From: Peribacillus folii
Lineage (GTDB): Bacteria; Bacillota; Bacilli; Bacillales; DSM-1321
Length of the DNA: 64,000 nucleotides
Direction: 5' to 3'
NCBI RefSeq assembly: GCF_030271255.1
Contig: NZ_JASJOM010000005.1
Coordinates: 310,001 to 374,000 of the forward strand
This document shows, piece by piece, positions 1 through 8,368 of the stretch; position 1 is the first letter of the stretch; each line of letters starts with the position of its first letter. The translations under genes were made by a program, and so were the position numbers. A model generated the notes under the pieces. The model was not told the origin of the DNA, did no database searches, and saw nothing but the letters and a program-made list of their open reading frames with translations.

Positions 1-93
1 ATCACTAAACACTTTCATCTGGCCACTTTCCATCGATCGGACAGCCATACCTGCCGATTTTAGATTCCAAGCATCCTCATGGCCACAGACCAA
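1..93 (-). pseudogene. possible C-terminal remnant of a HAD-like hydrolase, cut by the window edge
   Basis: The minus strand is open from about position 93 to the window edge, after an in-frame stop. It reads a peptide containing HEDAWNLKSAGMAVRSME. This loosely resembles the H-x-W-D-x-x-GA-x-x-AGM segment of type II haloacid dehalogenases. There is no start codon with a ribosome site. It may be a decayed fragment or chance similarity. I saw nothing else in positions 94-230. Confidence 0.22.
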
Positions 94-248
94 CTAAGTG
101 TTGCTTACACTCAATTATTGGAAGGAAAGTTTTATCCTTTCGCGAATTCATTATACATGCCGAAATTACGAAATTCGCAAAAAAATCTCGGTAGAGCATC
201 GGAAAGAGCATTTTAATTTTCTATAACTCCATAAAGAGGTGATTACGC

Positions 249-758
249 ATGAATCAAAGACCGTCAGAAGAAGAATATGCCGGGGACTTCGGAAAGTATA
301 TCCGGTTGGTGCCGGATGGCAACATCATCGACATTCTGCTCGCCCAGGAAAAGCAAATGACCGGGTTGCTGGCATCGTTGACCGAAAGCCAAGGCGCTTA
401 TCGGTATGCGGAAGGAAAATGGACGCTGAAAGAAGTCGTGGGCCACATCGCAGACGGAGAACGCGTCATGACCTACCGCCTGCTCCGGTTCGCAAGAGGG
501 GACCAGACGCCTCTGTCCGGATTCGACCAGGAATTGTTCATGCCTCCTTTCGGGAGCTGGACAACCGCGCTATTGGCCGAAGACTACCGGGCCGTACGGC
601 AATCGACGATCACACTGCTGCGCGGGTTACCGGCGGAGGCGTGGTCCCGCAAAGGCACAGCCAACAACGCAAGCATTACGGCGCGTGCCCTTGCATACGG
701 CATCGCAGGACACGAGATTCACCACATGGGGGTCATCCGAAATCGGTATTTAAGTTAG
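249..758 (+). CDS. DinB-family (YfiT/DinB fold) putative metal-dependent protein
   Basis: A 169-residue protein of usual DinB-family length. The four-helix DinB fold usually binds a metal through three histidines. Candidates are the His in VGHIADGE near residue 66 and the HEIHHMG motif near the C-terminus. Members include thiol-transferase-like and stress-induced proteins, and the substrate here is unknown. The start follows AAAGAGGTG. The gene is visibly more GC-rich than the AT-rich gene after it, which may indicate transfer. It stands alone and is followed by a hairpin terminator. Confidence 0.8.
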   Translation: MNQRPSEEEYAGDFGKYIRLVPDGNIIDILLAQEKQMTGLLASLTESQGAYRYAEGKWTLKEVVGHIADGERVMTYRLLRFARGDQTPLSGFDQELFMPPFGSWTTALLAEDYRAVRQSTITLLRGLPAEAWSRKGTANNASITARALAYGIAGHEIHHMGVIRNRYLS

Positions 759-776
759 TTGTCCGGAAGATCGGGG

Positions 777-817
777 CGGAAGCTGCGCGGAAAACGCGGC
801 TTCCGTCCTTCCTTTAT
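777..817 (+). terminator. intrinsic terminator after the DinB-like gene
   Basis: The arms CGGAAGC-GCG and CGC-GCTTCCG form a GC-rich hairpin followed by a T-rich stretch (TCCTTCCTTT). It lies about 20 bp after the DinB stop codon. Confidence 0.55.
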
Positions 818-882
818 GGCAGCCTTCCCGCCCCGTTCATAGACTGATAGGCCCAATTAATAAATATTAGGAGGAACTATTC

Positions 883-1265
883 ATAAAAATTATTACATTG
901 GAAGAAAATATTGAAAAAATAAAAAAATATACAACATGTCAGATGATGTAATAAATAAGATTTTATATACTAATCACAAAATGTATCACACTCATCCAAT
1001 AGAAATGAGTGCCTTTTTAACAGCTATTGATTTTGATGAAGAACAAAGATTGTGTGTCATTATAGAAGGATTGCATAGAGACATAGGATTAAGGTATGAG
1101 ACGTTGGCTGCTTATTGTGACATAACTACGGAAGAGTTGGAATAATTTTTGAGAAATCAAGAATCCTTAACCGATAAGAAAAAGTTTATTATAGCTATTA
1201 GAATCATGTTTCTGCATCATGTTTTGAAAGAAAAATATCCGACTGAGGGTACTGTCGATGTGTAA
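883..1265 (+). pseudogene. decayed small gene of unknown family (lost start, frameshift, in-frame stop)
   Basis: A strong ribosome site (AGGAGG at 869-875) is followed by ATA where a start would be expected. The frame then reads IKIITLEENIEKIKKYTTCQ. Near 940 the frame shifts to one reading DDVINKILYTNHKMYHTHP, which runs to a TAA at 1143-1145. The same frame continues after that stop as FLRNQESLTDKKKF and ends at 1265. Joined, it would be a roughly 125-residue acidic/basic protein. A shorter intact reading frame from ATG 936 (69 residues) exists, but I regard it as part of the broken gene. Family not recognised. Confidence 0.6.
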
Positions 1266-1332
1266 ATATTGTTATTTCTACAGGTGTACCCTAAGCAGTT
1301 AGAAAAGAATCATAAAAGTTATCCAGATTATC

Positions 1333-1392
1333 CATTGCCCCGTCGGTTCCATAAAAAAAAGCCGATTTCCCATCTCGGGAAATCGACTTTTT
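1333..1392 (-). terminator. terminator for cdd with the left block of the dispersed repeat
   Basis: The arms GCCGATTTCCC (1361-1371) and GGGAAATCGAC (1377-1387) form a hairpin. On the minus strand it is followed by eight T residues, ending the cdd transcript. On the plus strand, GCCCCGTCGGTTCCATAA at 1337-1354 matches the left block of the dispersed repeat. Here that block is attached to a different hairpin. Confidence 0.7.
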
Positions 1393-1425
1393 ATCTATTT
1401 ATTCAATTAGGCTGTGCTTCCATTT

Positions 1426-1824
1426 TTACATTTCTAAGTCTGTGAATGCGTAAGGCAGCAATTCCTTTAAGGTCAATTCCAAGATAGCTTTCTTCTCGTT
1501 CGTTAAATAAACGGGCATATCAGGTAAACAAAATTCTGCTAATACTTGTCTGCAAATGCTGCAAGGCGGCAGAAAATCTACCGTGTCTCCTGCGACGGCA
1601 ATAGCCTGAAACTCACCTTTTTTATAACCATTTGATATTGCGGTAAAAATGGCTGTTCTCTCCGCACAATTTGTGGCGCCTAGTGAAACATTTTCTACGT
1701 TTACTCCATTAATTACCGTACCATCTTTTAATAGTAGTGCTGCTCCGACTGGAAATTTGGAATAAGGTACATAGGCATTCGCTTTCATCTGACGTGCACT
1801 TTCCATTAATAGCTCTTTATTCAT
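1426..1824 (-). CDS. cdd: cytidine deaminase
   Basis: Cytidine/deoxycytidine deaminase of pyrimidine salvage, cytoplasmic, zinc-dependent. The zinc and catalytic motifs are present: NCAERTA (Cys plus catalytic Glu) and PCSICRQ (two Cys ligands). At 132 residues it matches the homotetrameric Bacillus-type enzyme. The ATG at 1824 is preferred over an in-frame GTG three codons upstream because AAGGGTGG then sits 5 bp before it. It is monocistronic with its own terminator. Confidence 0.95.
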   Translation of the reverse strand: MNKELLMESARQMKANAYVPYSKFPVGAALLLKDGTVINGVNVENVSLGATNCAERTAIFTAISNGYKKGEFQAIAVAGDTVDFLPPCSICRQVLAEFCLPDMPVYLTNEKKAILELTLKELLPYAFTDLEM

Positions 1825-1983
1825 ATTATCCACCCTTGTTCTAAGAATGAACTTTTCAAAGTTCCCTATACGTCAACATATTGTTGACAGGACTATTAAT
1901 ATTATGTGAGAAAGGGATATTTGTCAATCGAACTATTCGTAAAATTCACTTCAATTAACCTGCACCTTTAGTTTACCTGAGTT

Positions 1984-2030
1984 AAAGACAGCTTAATCTC
2001 CAGCTAACCCACCCCGTTTTTCCATAAGCG
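1984..2030 (-). repeat. dispersed repeat, rearranged partial copy
   Basis: The plus strand reads AAAGACAGCTTAATCTCCAG, then CTAACCCACCCCGTTTTTCC and ATAAG. This is the right two-thirds of the repeat joined directly to its left block, as expected from recombination between the two direct-repeat blocks. It lies just downstream of the 2041-2511 gene. Confidence 0.5.
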
Positions 2031-2040
2031 CTATCTGTTT

Positions 2041-2511
2041 TTAATCCCAAAAATTATAGATGACCTCTCCAACACTTTTGGGTTTCCAATACGCTATTTG
2101 CTCCAATTCAGCACTGTTCAATTCATTATCATTTGCTAAAATAATCTTGCCTGGATCCTCTTTCATATATAATGGTTCGTTAAGTTCCTTCATACTCAAC
2201 ACCCTATAAAAAGGGCTAAACTGTCTCAACAATTCCGGTTCATTAATAAAATGAATATTTTCAAAATCAACAGCGGAAGCAAAGGCTAAAATAGGGTAAT
2301 GATCATTAAGCAATATATGTATATGTTGATTGAAAACGTTAACTTCGACATCAAAAAAGTTCATCGTCATCTGTGGTTCTAAAAAACGTAATACTTTTCC
2401 ATGATTCCTTCTCAGAATACTAAAACATTGCTGTTTAAATTTTTCCCCATCCATTGTTGGTGGCCTATCATGTCTTGCATGATAAAAGCCAGTTATCCCA
2501 TTAAGAAGCAT
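2041..2511 (-). CDS. hypothetical protein
   Basis: A 156-residue soluble protein with no signal peptide or membrane segment. It is mixed alpha/beta with many aromatics. I do not recognise the family. ATG 2511 is chosen over the TTG one codon upstream; the ribosome site is weak (GGCGGG). Rearranged copies of the dispersed repeat lie on both sides. The coding frame is clean along its length, so it is probably real. Confidence 0.6.
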   Translation of the reverse strand: MLLNGITGFYHARHDRPPTMDGEKFKQQCFSILRRNHGKVLRFLEPQMTMNFFDVEVNVFNQHIHILLNDHYPILAFASAVDFENIHFINEPELLRQFSPFYRVLSMKELNEPLYMKEDPGKIILANDNELNSAELEQIAYWKPKSVGEVIYNFWD

Positions 2512-2570
2512 CAATGAACATCAACCCGCCATCATCATTTTATAGTTATCTGCTTCATTCCTTAGGCAAC

Positions 2571-2640
2571 TATCCCGCCTCGTTAGTTCCATAATAAAAA
2601 GCTGCCATATAGACAGCCCCGATCTTAGCAAACGTAACCG
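2571..2640 (-). repeat. dispersed repeat/terminator element
   Basis: Left block CCCGCCTCGTTAGTTCCATA, then AAAAAGCTGCC-ATATA-GACAGC and a weak right block (TAGCAAACGTAACCG). On the minus strand the hairpin is followed by TTTTTA. It lies just downstream of the 2672-3469 gene. Confidence 0.75.
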
Positions 2641-2671
2641 ATTCAAGCTAGTGCCTAAAGGCATGCGGTGC

Positions 2672-3469
2672 TCATATTCCTTCGCATTCATCTATTTCCC
2701 ATTTTACATCAATCTTCCCTTTCAAATTATGCCCAGTGATGATGACTCTATATGTACCTGTATTTTCAGCATGAAACTGGATTACATTGGTTTCATTGAC
2801 TCCATATTCCCCATGCGTATCTTCTAGCTCGTTCATCTCCACTAACTTCCCGCCATCATCTAAAATATGATACCCATACCCTCCCTCATTCATTTGGTCA
2901 AAGGATATATAACTCGTCACTGCATCTCCCTTTTTTAAAGATAAGGGAATCTCATTTTTTCCATTAAAACGCTCAAACTCTGCGGAAAATGATGATTTTG
3001 TTTTTTCTTCGGTCCACCTTTCTTTTATCGTAAAATCGAATAATCTTATCGATAGCAGGAGTGGGAAGACTAAAAGAGCAATCCATACTACATGCTTTTT
3101 TTTCACTAAAAAATAGCAGCTAAAAGCATAGATGAAGCCACATAAAGCACCAACACTTCCAGCAATCAATGAAAACAAATTAAAGCCCATAAATGGGAAA
3201 AACACAATAAAACCTGCCAGACAGTGCAGCAGAATACCCGTATGGTTCGTGACCTCACTCCATTTATACCTGATTAAATCGATCAGAACGGTCATCACGA
3301 GTGCGTACCCGCAAATTAATCCCCACACCTTTGTATTCGATAAAGCTTCTGAGAACTCATATAAATCAAATCCGCTTCCCAAAATGATATAAATACACAT
3401 AACAAGTACTAATAAACCAAGCCCTGCCAGTTTCTTAAGTATGTACGCCATTACATTGTTATGAAACAT
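2672..3469 (-). CDS. hypothetical membrane protein with extracytoplasmic C-terminal domain
   Basis: From the ATG at 3469 the protein is about 265 residues. About five hydrophobic segments fill roughly residues 8-160 (LAGLGLLVLVMCIYIILG, WGLICGYALVMTVLI and so on). A hydrophilic, probably beta-rich C-terminal domain of about 100 residues follows and ends in KIDVKWEIDECEGI. The frame is open upstream to 3724, but that stretch lacks protein character, so an internal start is preferred. An ATG at 3484 after GGGGG is the alternative. Family not recognised. Confidence 0.6.
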   Translation of the reverse strand: MFHNNVMAYILKKLAGLGLLVLVMCIYIILGSGFDLYEFSEALSNTKVWGLICGYALVMTVLIDLIRYKWSEVTNHTGILLHCLAGFIVFFPFMGFNLFSLIAGSVGALCGFIYAFSCYFLVKKKHVVWIALLVFPLLLSIRLFDFTIKERWTEEKTKSSFSAEFERFNGKNEIPLSLKKGDAVTSYISFDQMNEGGYGYHILDDGGKLVEMNELEDTHGEYGVNETNVIQFHAENTGTYRVIITGHNLKGKIDVKWEIDECEGI

Positions 3470-3812
3470 TATTCCCAACCCCATAAATCCCCCAAATGAA
3501 ATGTTTAATCTGATATACCTAATAGTAGCAGACATTCCCAATTTATTACACCAAGGATTGACAGATTGATTGCCCGGATAGCCTATCTTTCGTACTTTTA
3601 AGCCATTCCAGGTCAGTTGATCAGTAATGAAAGACCTTAAGGAAGGGACGAATTGCTTTTGGCTCTGAGAGCACGAGATCCATGAGAGCAGAAGAAGCAA
3701 TGAGTGAACATCAAAGGCAGCCAATCAAAACAAGGATTACTTTCGCATGAAGTTCGGATAAGCGGTGTTACTTGCCTCCCATGAAATATTTGGGTGGGAA
3801 TATATAAATTAG

Positions 3813-3840
3813 TCCCTCTCGATTAAGAGAAGGGCTTTTT
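3813..3840 (-). terminator. probable terminator after the GntP permease gene
   Basis: CCCTCTC and GAGAAGGG form a hairpin about 40 bp past the gntP-like stop codon. The stronger T-run is on the plus-strand side, so it may also act in that direction. Confidence 0.4.
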
Positions 3841-3878
3841 GATGATTCTGGAGAATATGGACCATGCTTGAATAATGT

Positions 3879-5315
3879 CTATACGAGCCCCGTTATGCTA
3901 TAGATGGCGATAACGAAGAAGACCGCTAGTGTTTTGATGATGGTGACTGCAAAAATATCTCCATATGATTGTTTATGTGTTAGGCCTGTAACCGCAAGTA
4001 AGGTAATAACCGCACCGTTATGAGGTAACGAATCCATTCCGCCTGATGCCATCGCTATGACACGGTGCATGACTTCCGGAGGAATATTATATTGATTGAT
4101 AGCTTGTATATACTTATCTCCCATCGCACTAAGTGCAATTCCCATTCCGCCAGACGAAGAACCCGTGATACCGGATAAGACGTTTGTTGTAACGGCCCCA
4201 TTTACAAGGGGATTCGTAAAAGTATGAGAAATACCATCACGTACAGTGGCGAATCCTGGTAATGCAGCGATGACCCCGCCAAATCCATATTCAGAAGCAG
4301 TATTCATGGCTGCTAGTAACGCTCCGCCAATACTGGCATTAATGCCTTGTTGAAACCCTGTTTTAACACGTGACCAATCGTAAGCAACCGTTGCAATGAT
4401 ACCCAGTACTAGAGCTAGCTCGACAGACCAAATACCTGTTACTGTCGCAAGCTCCACCTTCCCGAACACATCCAATCCTATCTTTGAAAAGTCAAATCCC
4501 TCTGGATACCAGTTCGGAATGGAAATAGTAAAAAATTTATTGGCCACACCCACTAAAACTAGCGGTATGAATGCAAGAATTTGCCGGCCACCACTTGTAT
4601 TTACAGCTAAGGGAGCCGGTAATGGATTGACTGTTTCTGCAGCGACAGCCGTTTCTCCTCCATCTCCATTAAACCCCAAATACCCTTCATCCGCTTTTTG
4701 AGCTTTTTTTCGCCGTCTTTCCAAGTAAATCATCCCCATCGATAAAACGAAAATCGAGCCAATGATTCCCAATACGGGTGCTGCATATATATCTGTCTTA
4801 AAATAAGAAGTAGGGATTACATTTTGGATTTGCGGTGTTCCCGGCAGCGCATCCATTGTAAAGGATAGTGCTCCCAAAGCAATTGTCCCTGGTATAAGCC
4901 GTTTAGGTATATTGGCTTCCCGGAAAAGGTTCGCAGCAAATGGATATACGGCAAATGCAACGACGAACAAACTCACTCCACTGTAAGTTAATATGGCACA
5001 CATTAGGACAACTGCTAGAATGGCTCTTTTCTTGCCGACTAGTTTCACTATCGTCTTGGCGATGGACTCGGCAATTCCTGACATTTCAACTAACTTTCCA
5101 AAAACGGCTCCTAATAAAAAGACAGGAAAGTAATTTTTAATGAAGCCGACCATTTTCTCCATGAAAATATTGGAGAAGAACGGCAAAACATAGCTGGGCT
5201 CTGTTAGAATGACAGCAAGCAACGCACAAAGTGGCGCAAAAAGAATGACAGAAAAGCCACGGTAAGCAATAAACATTAATAGCCCTAAAGCAAGTATGAT
5301 GATGATTAAATCCAT
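3879..5315 (-). CDS. GntP-family permease (gluconate/organic acid:H+ symporter type)
   Basis: A 478-residue integral membrane protein with about 12-13 hydrophobic segments, as in GntP-family symporters. These import gluconate, hydroxybutyrate or other hydroxy acids. The conserved core shows as ALPGTPQIQN, SGSSGGMGIALSAMGD and MASGGMDSLPHNGAVITLLAV. ATG 5315 follows AGGAGG. It lies 314 bp downstream of the HisD-like gene on the same strand, with a terminator between and a cre-like box in its leader. The substrate is probably the HisD-like enzyme's hydroxy compound; this is inferred from context only. Confidence 0.88.
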   Translation of the reverse strand: MDLIIIILALGLLMFIAYRGFSVILFAPLCALLAVILTEPSYVLPFFSNIFMEKMVGFIKNYFPVFLLGAVFGKLVEMSGIAESIAKTIVKLVGKKRAILAVVLMCAILTYSGVSLFVVAFAVYPFAANLFREANIPKRLIPGTIALGALSFTMDALPGTPQIQNVIPTSYFKTDIYAAPVLGIIGSIFVLSMGMIYLERRRKKAQKADEGYLGFNGDGGETAVAAETVNPLPAPLAVNTSGGRQILAFIPLVLVGVANKFFTISIPNWYPEGFDFSKIGLDVFGKVELATVTGIWSVELALVLGIIATVAYDWSRVKTGFQQGINASIGGALLAAMNTASEYGFGGVIAALPGFATVRDGISHTFTNPLVNGAVTTNVLSGITGSSSGGMGIALSAMGDKYIQAINQYNIPPEVMHRVIAMASGGMDSLPHNGAVITLLAVTGLTHKQSYGDIFAVTIIKTLAVFFVIAIYSITGLV

Positions 5316-5455
5316 TATTTCCAGCCTCCTATATCGCTAGCAATCCAGATGTGTTTTCCTTTTTTCCACATGATAATCTTTGAATGCTTCTTTTTTGTTG
5401 TAATATGACTCACTTACAAATTCCTTCTACTGTTTTTGGTAAGCAAATGGTCACT

Positions 5456-5469
5456 TGTAAGCGTTTGCT
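5456..5469 (-). promoter_or_regulatory. cre-like (CcpA) site upstream of the GntP permease gene
   Basis: TGTAAGCGTTTGCT matches the Bacillus cre consensus TGNAARCGNWWWCA except at two positions. It lies about 140 bp before the permease start. CTTACAA at 5413-5419 and TTGTAAG at 5455-5461 form an additional inverted repeat around it. Catabolite control is an inference. Confidence 0.4.
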
Positions 5470-5567
5470 GTTCTTGGTGAAAGCCAGGATTGCTTTGGAT
5501 GCGATTTCCCTCATTAAAGCCCTTTTCGGCGAAATCGAATGCAAGAATGAAGACCGTCCATATTTTG

Positions 5568-5607
5568 AAAAGAGAGGATGCATAAGAAACTTATGTATCC
5601 TCTTTCA
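5568..5607 (-). terminator. intrinsic terminator after the HisD-like gene
   Basis: AGAGGATGCATAAG and CTTATGTATCCTCT form a long hairpin. On the minus strand it is followed by CTTTTC. It separates the dehydrogenase gene from the permease gene, so the permease probably also has its own promoter in 5320-5560. Confidence 0.65.
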
Positions 5608-5629
5608 CTAGTCCATTTATCCAGCTATT

Positions 5630-6922
5630 TTACTTGTTATTAACGGCCACTTTACCATAACGGCGCACACGGAGAAGGGCTTGTTCAGCATGTCCGGCAA
5701 AATTCTCCAATTCGCAAAGGCGCGCAGCATATTCCCCAATCATGGCGCTCGCTTCTTCCGCTACCTTTTGATAGGTAACCGTCTTCAAGAATTTACCGAC
5801 CCATAAACCACCGGTATAACGTGCAGCACCTTTTGTTGGCAATGTATGATTGGTACCGATGACTTTATCCCCGTATGCTACGTTTGTTTCAGGTCCCAAG
5901 AATAAGCAGCCGTAATTTGTCATGTTTTCAAGGAAGTAGTCCGGATTTTCCGTAAGGATCTCAACATGTTCAAATGCCAGTCGGTTTGCTTCAAGTACGG
6001 CTTCATCTATGGTATCGACCAGGATGATAACGCCATAATCCTCCCAAGAAACACGGGCCACATCTGCTGTCTTGAGAACGCCCAACTGCCGCTCAATTTC
6101 AACAAGAGTTTCTTCTGCTAGTTTACGAGAAGTAGTGATCAATGCCCCCGGAGACGTTGGTCCGTGCTCCCCTTGCCCTAGAATATCCGTAGCAATCATT
6201 TCTGCATCTGCCGTTTCATCAGCAACGACTAGCGTTTCAGTAGGACCGGCGAAAAGATCGATCCCGACACGGCCGTATAGTTGCCGTTTAGCTTCAGCAA
6301 CGAATGCATTACCCGGCCCGACAATCATATCGACGGATTTTATGGTATCCGTTCCGACAGCCATTGCCGCCATTGCTTGAATGCCACCGAGAATATAAAT
6401 CTCATCGGCTCCCGCCATATGCATGGCGGCTACGGTAGCGGCTGGGATTTCCCCATTTATAGGGGGTGTGCACGCAATGACTCGTTTAACTCCTGCCACT
6501 TTAGCCGTTAGTACACTCATGTGCGCGGATGCTACCATTGGGTATCGTCCGCCAGGAATATAGCAGCCAACGCTATCGACCGGGATATTTTTATGACCAA
6601 GGATCACACCTGGAAGTGTTTCCACCTCAATGTCAATCATGGACTTCCTTTGCTCTTCTGCAAATCTTTTCACATTACTTTGGGCAAACTTTATATCTTC
6701 AATGGTCTGTTCAGGAACCTGACTAATGATTTCTTCAATTTGTTCACCAGTTAATCGGAAGCTTTCTGGAGACCACTTATCGAATTTTTCAGATAATTCC
6801 CTGACGGCTGCGTCTCCTTCTTGCTCAACTTTTAGTATCGTTTGACGTACCGTATCAGATACTTGGGCGTCGTTCTGGGCAATTTCTTCCTGTGCTTTAC
6901 CTTGCTTTAAATAAGTTGCCAT
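5630..6922 (-). CDS. histidinol dehydrogenase family protein (stand-alone HisD paralogue)
   Basis: A 430-residue zinc/NAD-dependent alcohol dehydrogenase of the HisD family. The zinc-ligand motifs survive: GQGEHGP (Gln and His), [16 protein letters not shown] and a C-terminal GHAEQALLR. No other his genes are present. The neighbours are a GntP transporter and a LacI regulator, so histidine synthesis is unlikely. HisD paralogues that oxidise other alcohols are known, for example HpsN acting on dihydroxypropanesulfonate. The substrate here is unknown. The start at 6922 follows AAGGAGG; an upstream in-frame start lacks a ribosome site and runs into the operator region. Confidence 0.88.
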   Translation of the reverse strand: MATYLKQGKAQEEIAQNDAQVSDTVRQTILKVEQEGDAAVRELSEKFDKWSPESFRLTGEQIEEIISQVPEQTIEDIKFAQSNVKRFAEEQRKSMIDIEVETLPGVILGHKNIPVDSVGCYIPGGRYPMVASAHMSVLTAKVAGVKRVIACTPPINGEIPAATVAAMHMAGADEIYILGGIQAMAAMAVGTDTIKSVDMIVGPGNAFVAEAKRQLYGRVGIDLFAGPTETLVVADETADAEMIATDILGQGEHGPTSPGALITTSRKLAEETLVEIERQLGVLKTADVARVSWEDYGVIILVDTIDEAVLEANRLAFEHVEILTENPDYFLENMTNYGCLFLGPETNVAYGDKVIGTNHTLPTKGAARYTGGLWVGKFLKTVTYQKVAEEASAMIGEYAARLCELENFAGHAEQALLRVRRYGKVAVNNK

Positions 6923-6965
6923 TGAAATCCTCCTTGTTTTAAAAAAACTATGATTGAAATTCCCC

Positions 6966-6987
6966 AAAATGCATACGTATGCATTTT
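6966..6987. promoter_or_regulatory. operator-like perfect palindrome 1
   Basis: A 22-bp perfect palindrome: AAAATGCATAC followed by its reverse complement GTATGCATTTT. The central CG is typical of LacI-family operators. It lies 44 bp upstream of the HisD-like start codon. The 16-bp core is repeated exactly in the next palindrome. It is the probable binding site of the LacI-type regulator encoded next door. Confidence 0.7.
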
Positions 6988-6998
6988 GACGTTAACTT

Positions 6999-7042
6999 TC
7001 TCCCCCATAGAAATGCATACGTATGCATTTCTATGGGGGAGA
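6999..7042. promoter_or_regulatory. operator-like perfect palindrome 2 (44 bp)
   Basis: A 44-bp perfect palindrome centred at 7020/7021 with the same ATGCATAC-GTATGCAT core as palindrome 1. The centres are 44 bp apart, close to four helical turns, which fits cooperative binding of two regulator dimers. It lies between the lacI-type stop codon and the HisD-like gene, so it could also act as a hairpin in RNA. It is not followed by a T-run. Confidence 0.7.
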
Positions 7043-7115
7043 GTTTAGAATTTAATAAATCTTCTAAACACAGAATAAATAAATCGCTTTCATCTGTCAA
7101 GTTTTTTATAATCGT

Positions 7116-8111
7116 CTAGGATTTTGTTGTATTTCTTTCGATCAATCTCCCTGATACTAGGGTCGGTTTGGAATCGGAGCCTTTTTGGTCCATTTCGATT
7201 AATAGGGTATTGATGGTTAATTCAATCATTTCATCGACAGGCTGTTCCCATGTAGTGAGCGAATAAGATGGCCATGAAGCCATTTGAATGTTATCAAATC
7301 CCACGATGGCAATATCCTCAGGAATGGATAAATTTAATGTTTTCGCTGCATCGATTGCGCCTAAAGCCGTTATATCATTTGCTCCGAAAATGACCTCAGG
7401 CCGATCTTCCCGTGTCAATAACTTTAATGCGGCTTCATAGGCCCCATCATACGTATAATCCCCTTCTTCAATGACCGGATTAATCCCTTTAGACTGTAAT
7501 AATTCACAAAATCCCCTTTGCCGATCTTGACTGGTCGATGTATTTTTCCGCCCGGTAATGAAGGCTAATTTACTGTAACCTTGATCAAGCAGGAATTCAC
7601 CAATCCGCTTACCGGCCTTATAATTATCACAGCTTACTGAGTGGCACGGAATATCCTTACTGTATCGGTTAAACAAAATAACAGGTATGTTGTTTTCATG
7701 GAGATGGGAAACCACATTGGAGGACAAAAAGGCATCCGTTACAATAACACCTTCTACATTATATTCAAGAAATTGGGCAATTTCATCTTGTTGAATCTCA
7801 TCATTTTCGGTATAAACAAACAATACATGATATCCCTTTTCGCGAAGACCCTTGGAGAATTTTCCTAAAACTTCATGATAAAACGGATTTTGGATATCCT
7901 TCATGGCCAATCCAATCATATTTGATTTATTCATGATCAATCCTCTGGCAAATGCATTCGGCCGATAACCTAAAGTTGTTGCGGCTTCCTTCACTTTTCT
8001 TTTGGTCTTTTCAGACACATTCGATCCTGGAGTAAATACTCGCGAAACCGTTGACTGCGAAACGTTGGCTAATTTCGCAACCTCCATCGCATTGACCGAC
8101 TTTTTCTTCAA
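7116..8111 (-). CDS. LacI-family transcriptional regulator
   Basis: A 331-residue LacI/GalR regulator. The N-terminal HTH is AMEVAKLANVSQSTVSRVF, followed by a hinge helix (GYRPNAFARGL) and a periplasmic-binding-protein-like sensor domain. The latter shows VIFGANDITALGAIDA and PEDIAIVGFDNI. The TTG at 8111 is chosen because GGAGGGAAG lies just upstream; longer in-frame extensions have no ribosome site. It precedes the HisD-like gene on the same strand, and the twin palindromes lie between them. It probably represses the dehydrogenase and transporter genes. Confidence 0.9.
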   Translation of the reverse strand: MKKKSVNAMEVAKLANVSQSTVSRVFTPGSNVSEKTKRKVKEAATTLGYRPNAFARGLIMNKSNMIGLAMKDIQNPFYHEVLGKFSKGLREKGYHVLFVYTENDEIQQDEIAQFLEYNVEGVIVTDAFLSSNVVSHLHENNIPVILFNRYSKDIPCHSVSCDNYKAGKRIGEFLLDQGYSKLAFITGRKNTSTSQDRQRGFCELLQSKGINPVIEEGDYTYDGAYEAALKLLTREDRPEVIFGANDITALGAIDAAKTLNLSIPEDIAIVGFDNIQMASWPSYSLTTWEQPVDEMIELTINTLLIEMDQKGSDSKPTLVSGRLIERNTTKS

Positions 8112-8216
8112 GAATCTTCCCTCCAAATATACATGGATTATGAATTTTATCATCATTCTTTTATTATATAACTTTACCGCTAACAGCGCCAATGACTGCA
8201 ATCAGCCATGAAATCA

Positions 8217-8262
8217 AAAAGGGGAAACAAGTCAATCAAACTACTTGTTCCCCCTTTTTCGA
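8217..8262 (-). terminator. intrinsic terminator (bidirectional form)
   Basis: GGGG-AACAAGT and ACTTGTT-CCCC form a strong hairpin with A5 on one side and T5 on the other. It ends the PTS operon on the minus strand. About 100 bp between it and the IIA stop codon contains nothing I can name. Confidence 0.75.
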
Positions 8263-8368
8263 CATCTTGTATTCTATGCAAGGATGCATTCGCTGAACTT
8301 CATCTTTATTTTTTTCCATTCACCATAGCTAAAGGCCCATCCTTACAAACCGCCGCAAATGTGAGTTT

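Noticed and set aside
3470-3724. N-terminal extension of the 2672 gene
   Set aside because: The reading is open but lacks protein character and a ribosome site; an internal start was chosen.
5384-5611. Plus-strand open frame of 75 codons upstream of the permease gene
   Set aside because: It runs over a cre-like site and a terminator hairpin, has no ribosome site and reads unlike a protein.
5630-6922. HisD-like gene as part of histidine biosynthesis
   Set aside because: No other his gene is present and its neighbours are a GntP permease and a LacI regulator.
6999-7042. The 44-bp palindrome as an intrinsic terminator of the lacI-type gene
   Set aside because: No T-run follows the stem on the minus strand, and the shared core with the second palindrome favours an operator.
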